Below, piece after piece: positions 63,817 through 64,000 of a stretch of 64,000 nt of DNA. The stretch is from positions 124,001-188,000 of the forward strand of contig NZ_JNAL01000007.1 in NCBI RefSeq assembly GCF_000759955.1, written 5' to 3'. The translations under genes were made by a program, and so were the position numbers. The DNA is from Prochlorococcus marinus str. MIT 9201. Its GTDB lineage: Bacteria; Cyanobacteriota; Cyanobacteriia; PCC-6307; Cyanobiaceae. Each line of letters begins with the position of its first letter. Position 1 is the stretch's first letter. The notes under the pieces were generated by a model. The model saw only the letters and a program-made list of their open reading frames with translations, was not told the DNA's origin and did not search any database.

Positions 63817-64000
63817 CAAAGCTTTTTTTTAAGAAGAGCGTTTTTAAGATCATCAAGACTGCACTTATTAGGGATTTCAATTTTATTTAGATCTTCAAGT
63901 AATTCCAGATCGATTACAGAATCTTCGGCTAAAAAACTAAAAACTTCATTAATGCTTATTCCCATGTCTTGAGCCATCTCTGAGATTAGTCTCAGAGTAT
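63813..64000 (-). CDS. C-terminal end of an unidentified protein, cut by the window edge
   Basis: The minus-strand frame is open from the window edge to the TAA at 63813-63815 and overlaps the GT39 stop. A possible start at 63977 (MAQDMGISINEVF) lies inside the window, but the frame before it is also open, so the gene probably begins beyond position 64000. The visible region is helical with acidic and then basic character (SLDDLKNALLKKKLC). No family is recognised. Confidence 0.55.
   Translation of the reverse strand, partial: TLRLISEMAQDMGISINEVFSFLAEDSVIDLELLEDLNKIEIPNKCSLDDLKNALLKKKLC

Overview
The window reads as a chromosome segment of Prochlorococcus, most likely a high-light, low-GC ecotype. 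The DNA is very AT-rich and genes are tightly packed with short or negative spacing. The housekeeping blocks (ribD-ftsH-argF-lexA, and rsmI/cysQ-pnp-rpsN-rseP-serS-ycf46-yidC-PH protein-rnpA-rpmH) are cyanobacterial in content, with Ycf46, DUF3122, DUF2808, AroH-type chorismate mutase and a cyanobacterial-type LexA. Species assignment is by recognition, not by a search.

Layout. (1) 1-5437: conserved left flank, all on the plus strand, ending in lexA with two SOS-like boxes. (2) 5441-9245: a minus-strand export operon, Wza-like, then Wzz-like, then a putative outer-membrane beta-barrel. (3) 9457-18397: a tRNA-Ala(GGC) gene followed by two degenerate tRNA-Ala-like copies. Between them lie a broken integrase-like gene, a winged-helix fragment, a DUF1651 gene, a terminase-small-subunit-like gene and a broken capsular glycosyltransferase. 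The main cargo is one intact, translationally coupled four-gene operon: DUF4956, CotH-like plus beta-helix, VTC domain and metallophosphoesterase. This looks like accreted remains of tRNA-targeted integrative elements. Prochlorococcus elements of this kind are known as tycheposons. (4) 18427-46292: a surface-polysaccharide island. It holds glycosyltransferases, two polymerase or ligase-like proteins, a Wzx flippase, an ABC exporter, two polyprenyl-phosphate sugar transferases, a sulfotransferase and methyltransferases. It also makes precursors: GDP-mannose (ManC), GDP-fucose (Gmd, Fcl), UDP-glucuronate and probably UDP-galacturonate (Ugd, epimerase), UDP-galactose (GalE) and UDP-galactofuranose (Glf). 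It ends at tRNA-Arg(UCU). (5) 46522-64000: conserved right flank covering RNA processing, translation, protein insertion and proteolysis, ending in a small envelope cluster (DMT transporter, GT4, GT39).

How the parts work together: the island makes activated sugars, starts lipid-linked chains with two phosphoglycosyltransferases, elongates and decorates them (sulfate, methyl), flips them by Wzx or the ABC exporter, polymerises them, and exports them through the Wza/Wzz operon just outside the island. CysQ in the right flank may clear the PAP left by the sulfotransferase.

The most unusual observations are the four-gene DUF4956/CotH/VTC/phosphoesterase module inside the tRNA-bounded region; a 0.5-kb cassette of two convergent small genes with mirrored upstream regions (9-bp-spaced AGGACT iterons plus a 12-bp repeat); five loci with paired TGCGA-type repeats exactly 12 bp apart near the tRNA-like boundaries; and tRNA-like copies whose T-stem differs from the intact tRNA by a compensated base pair.
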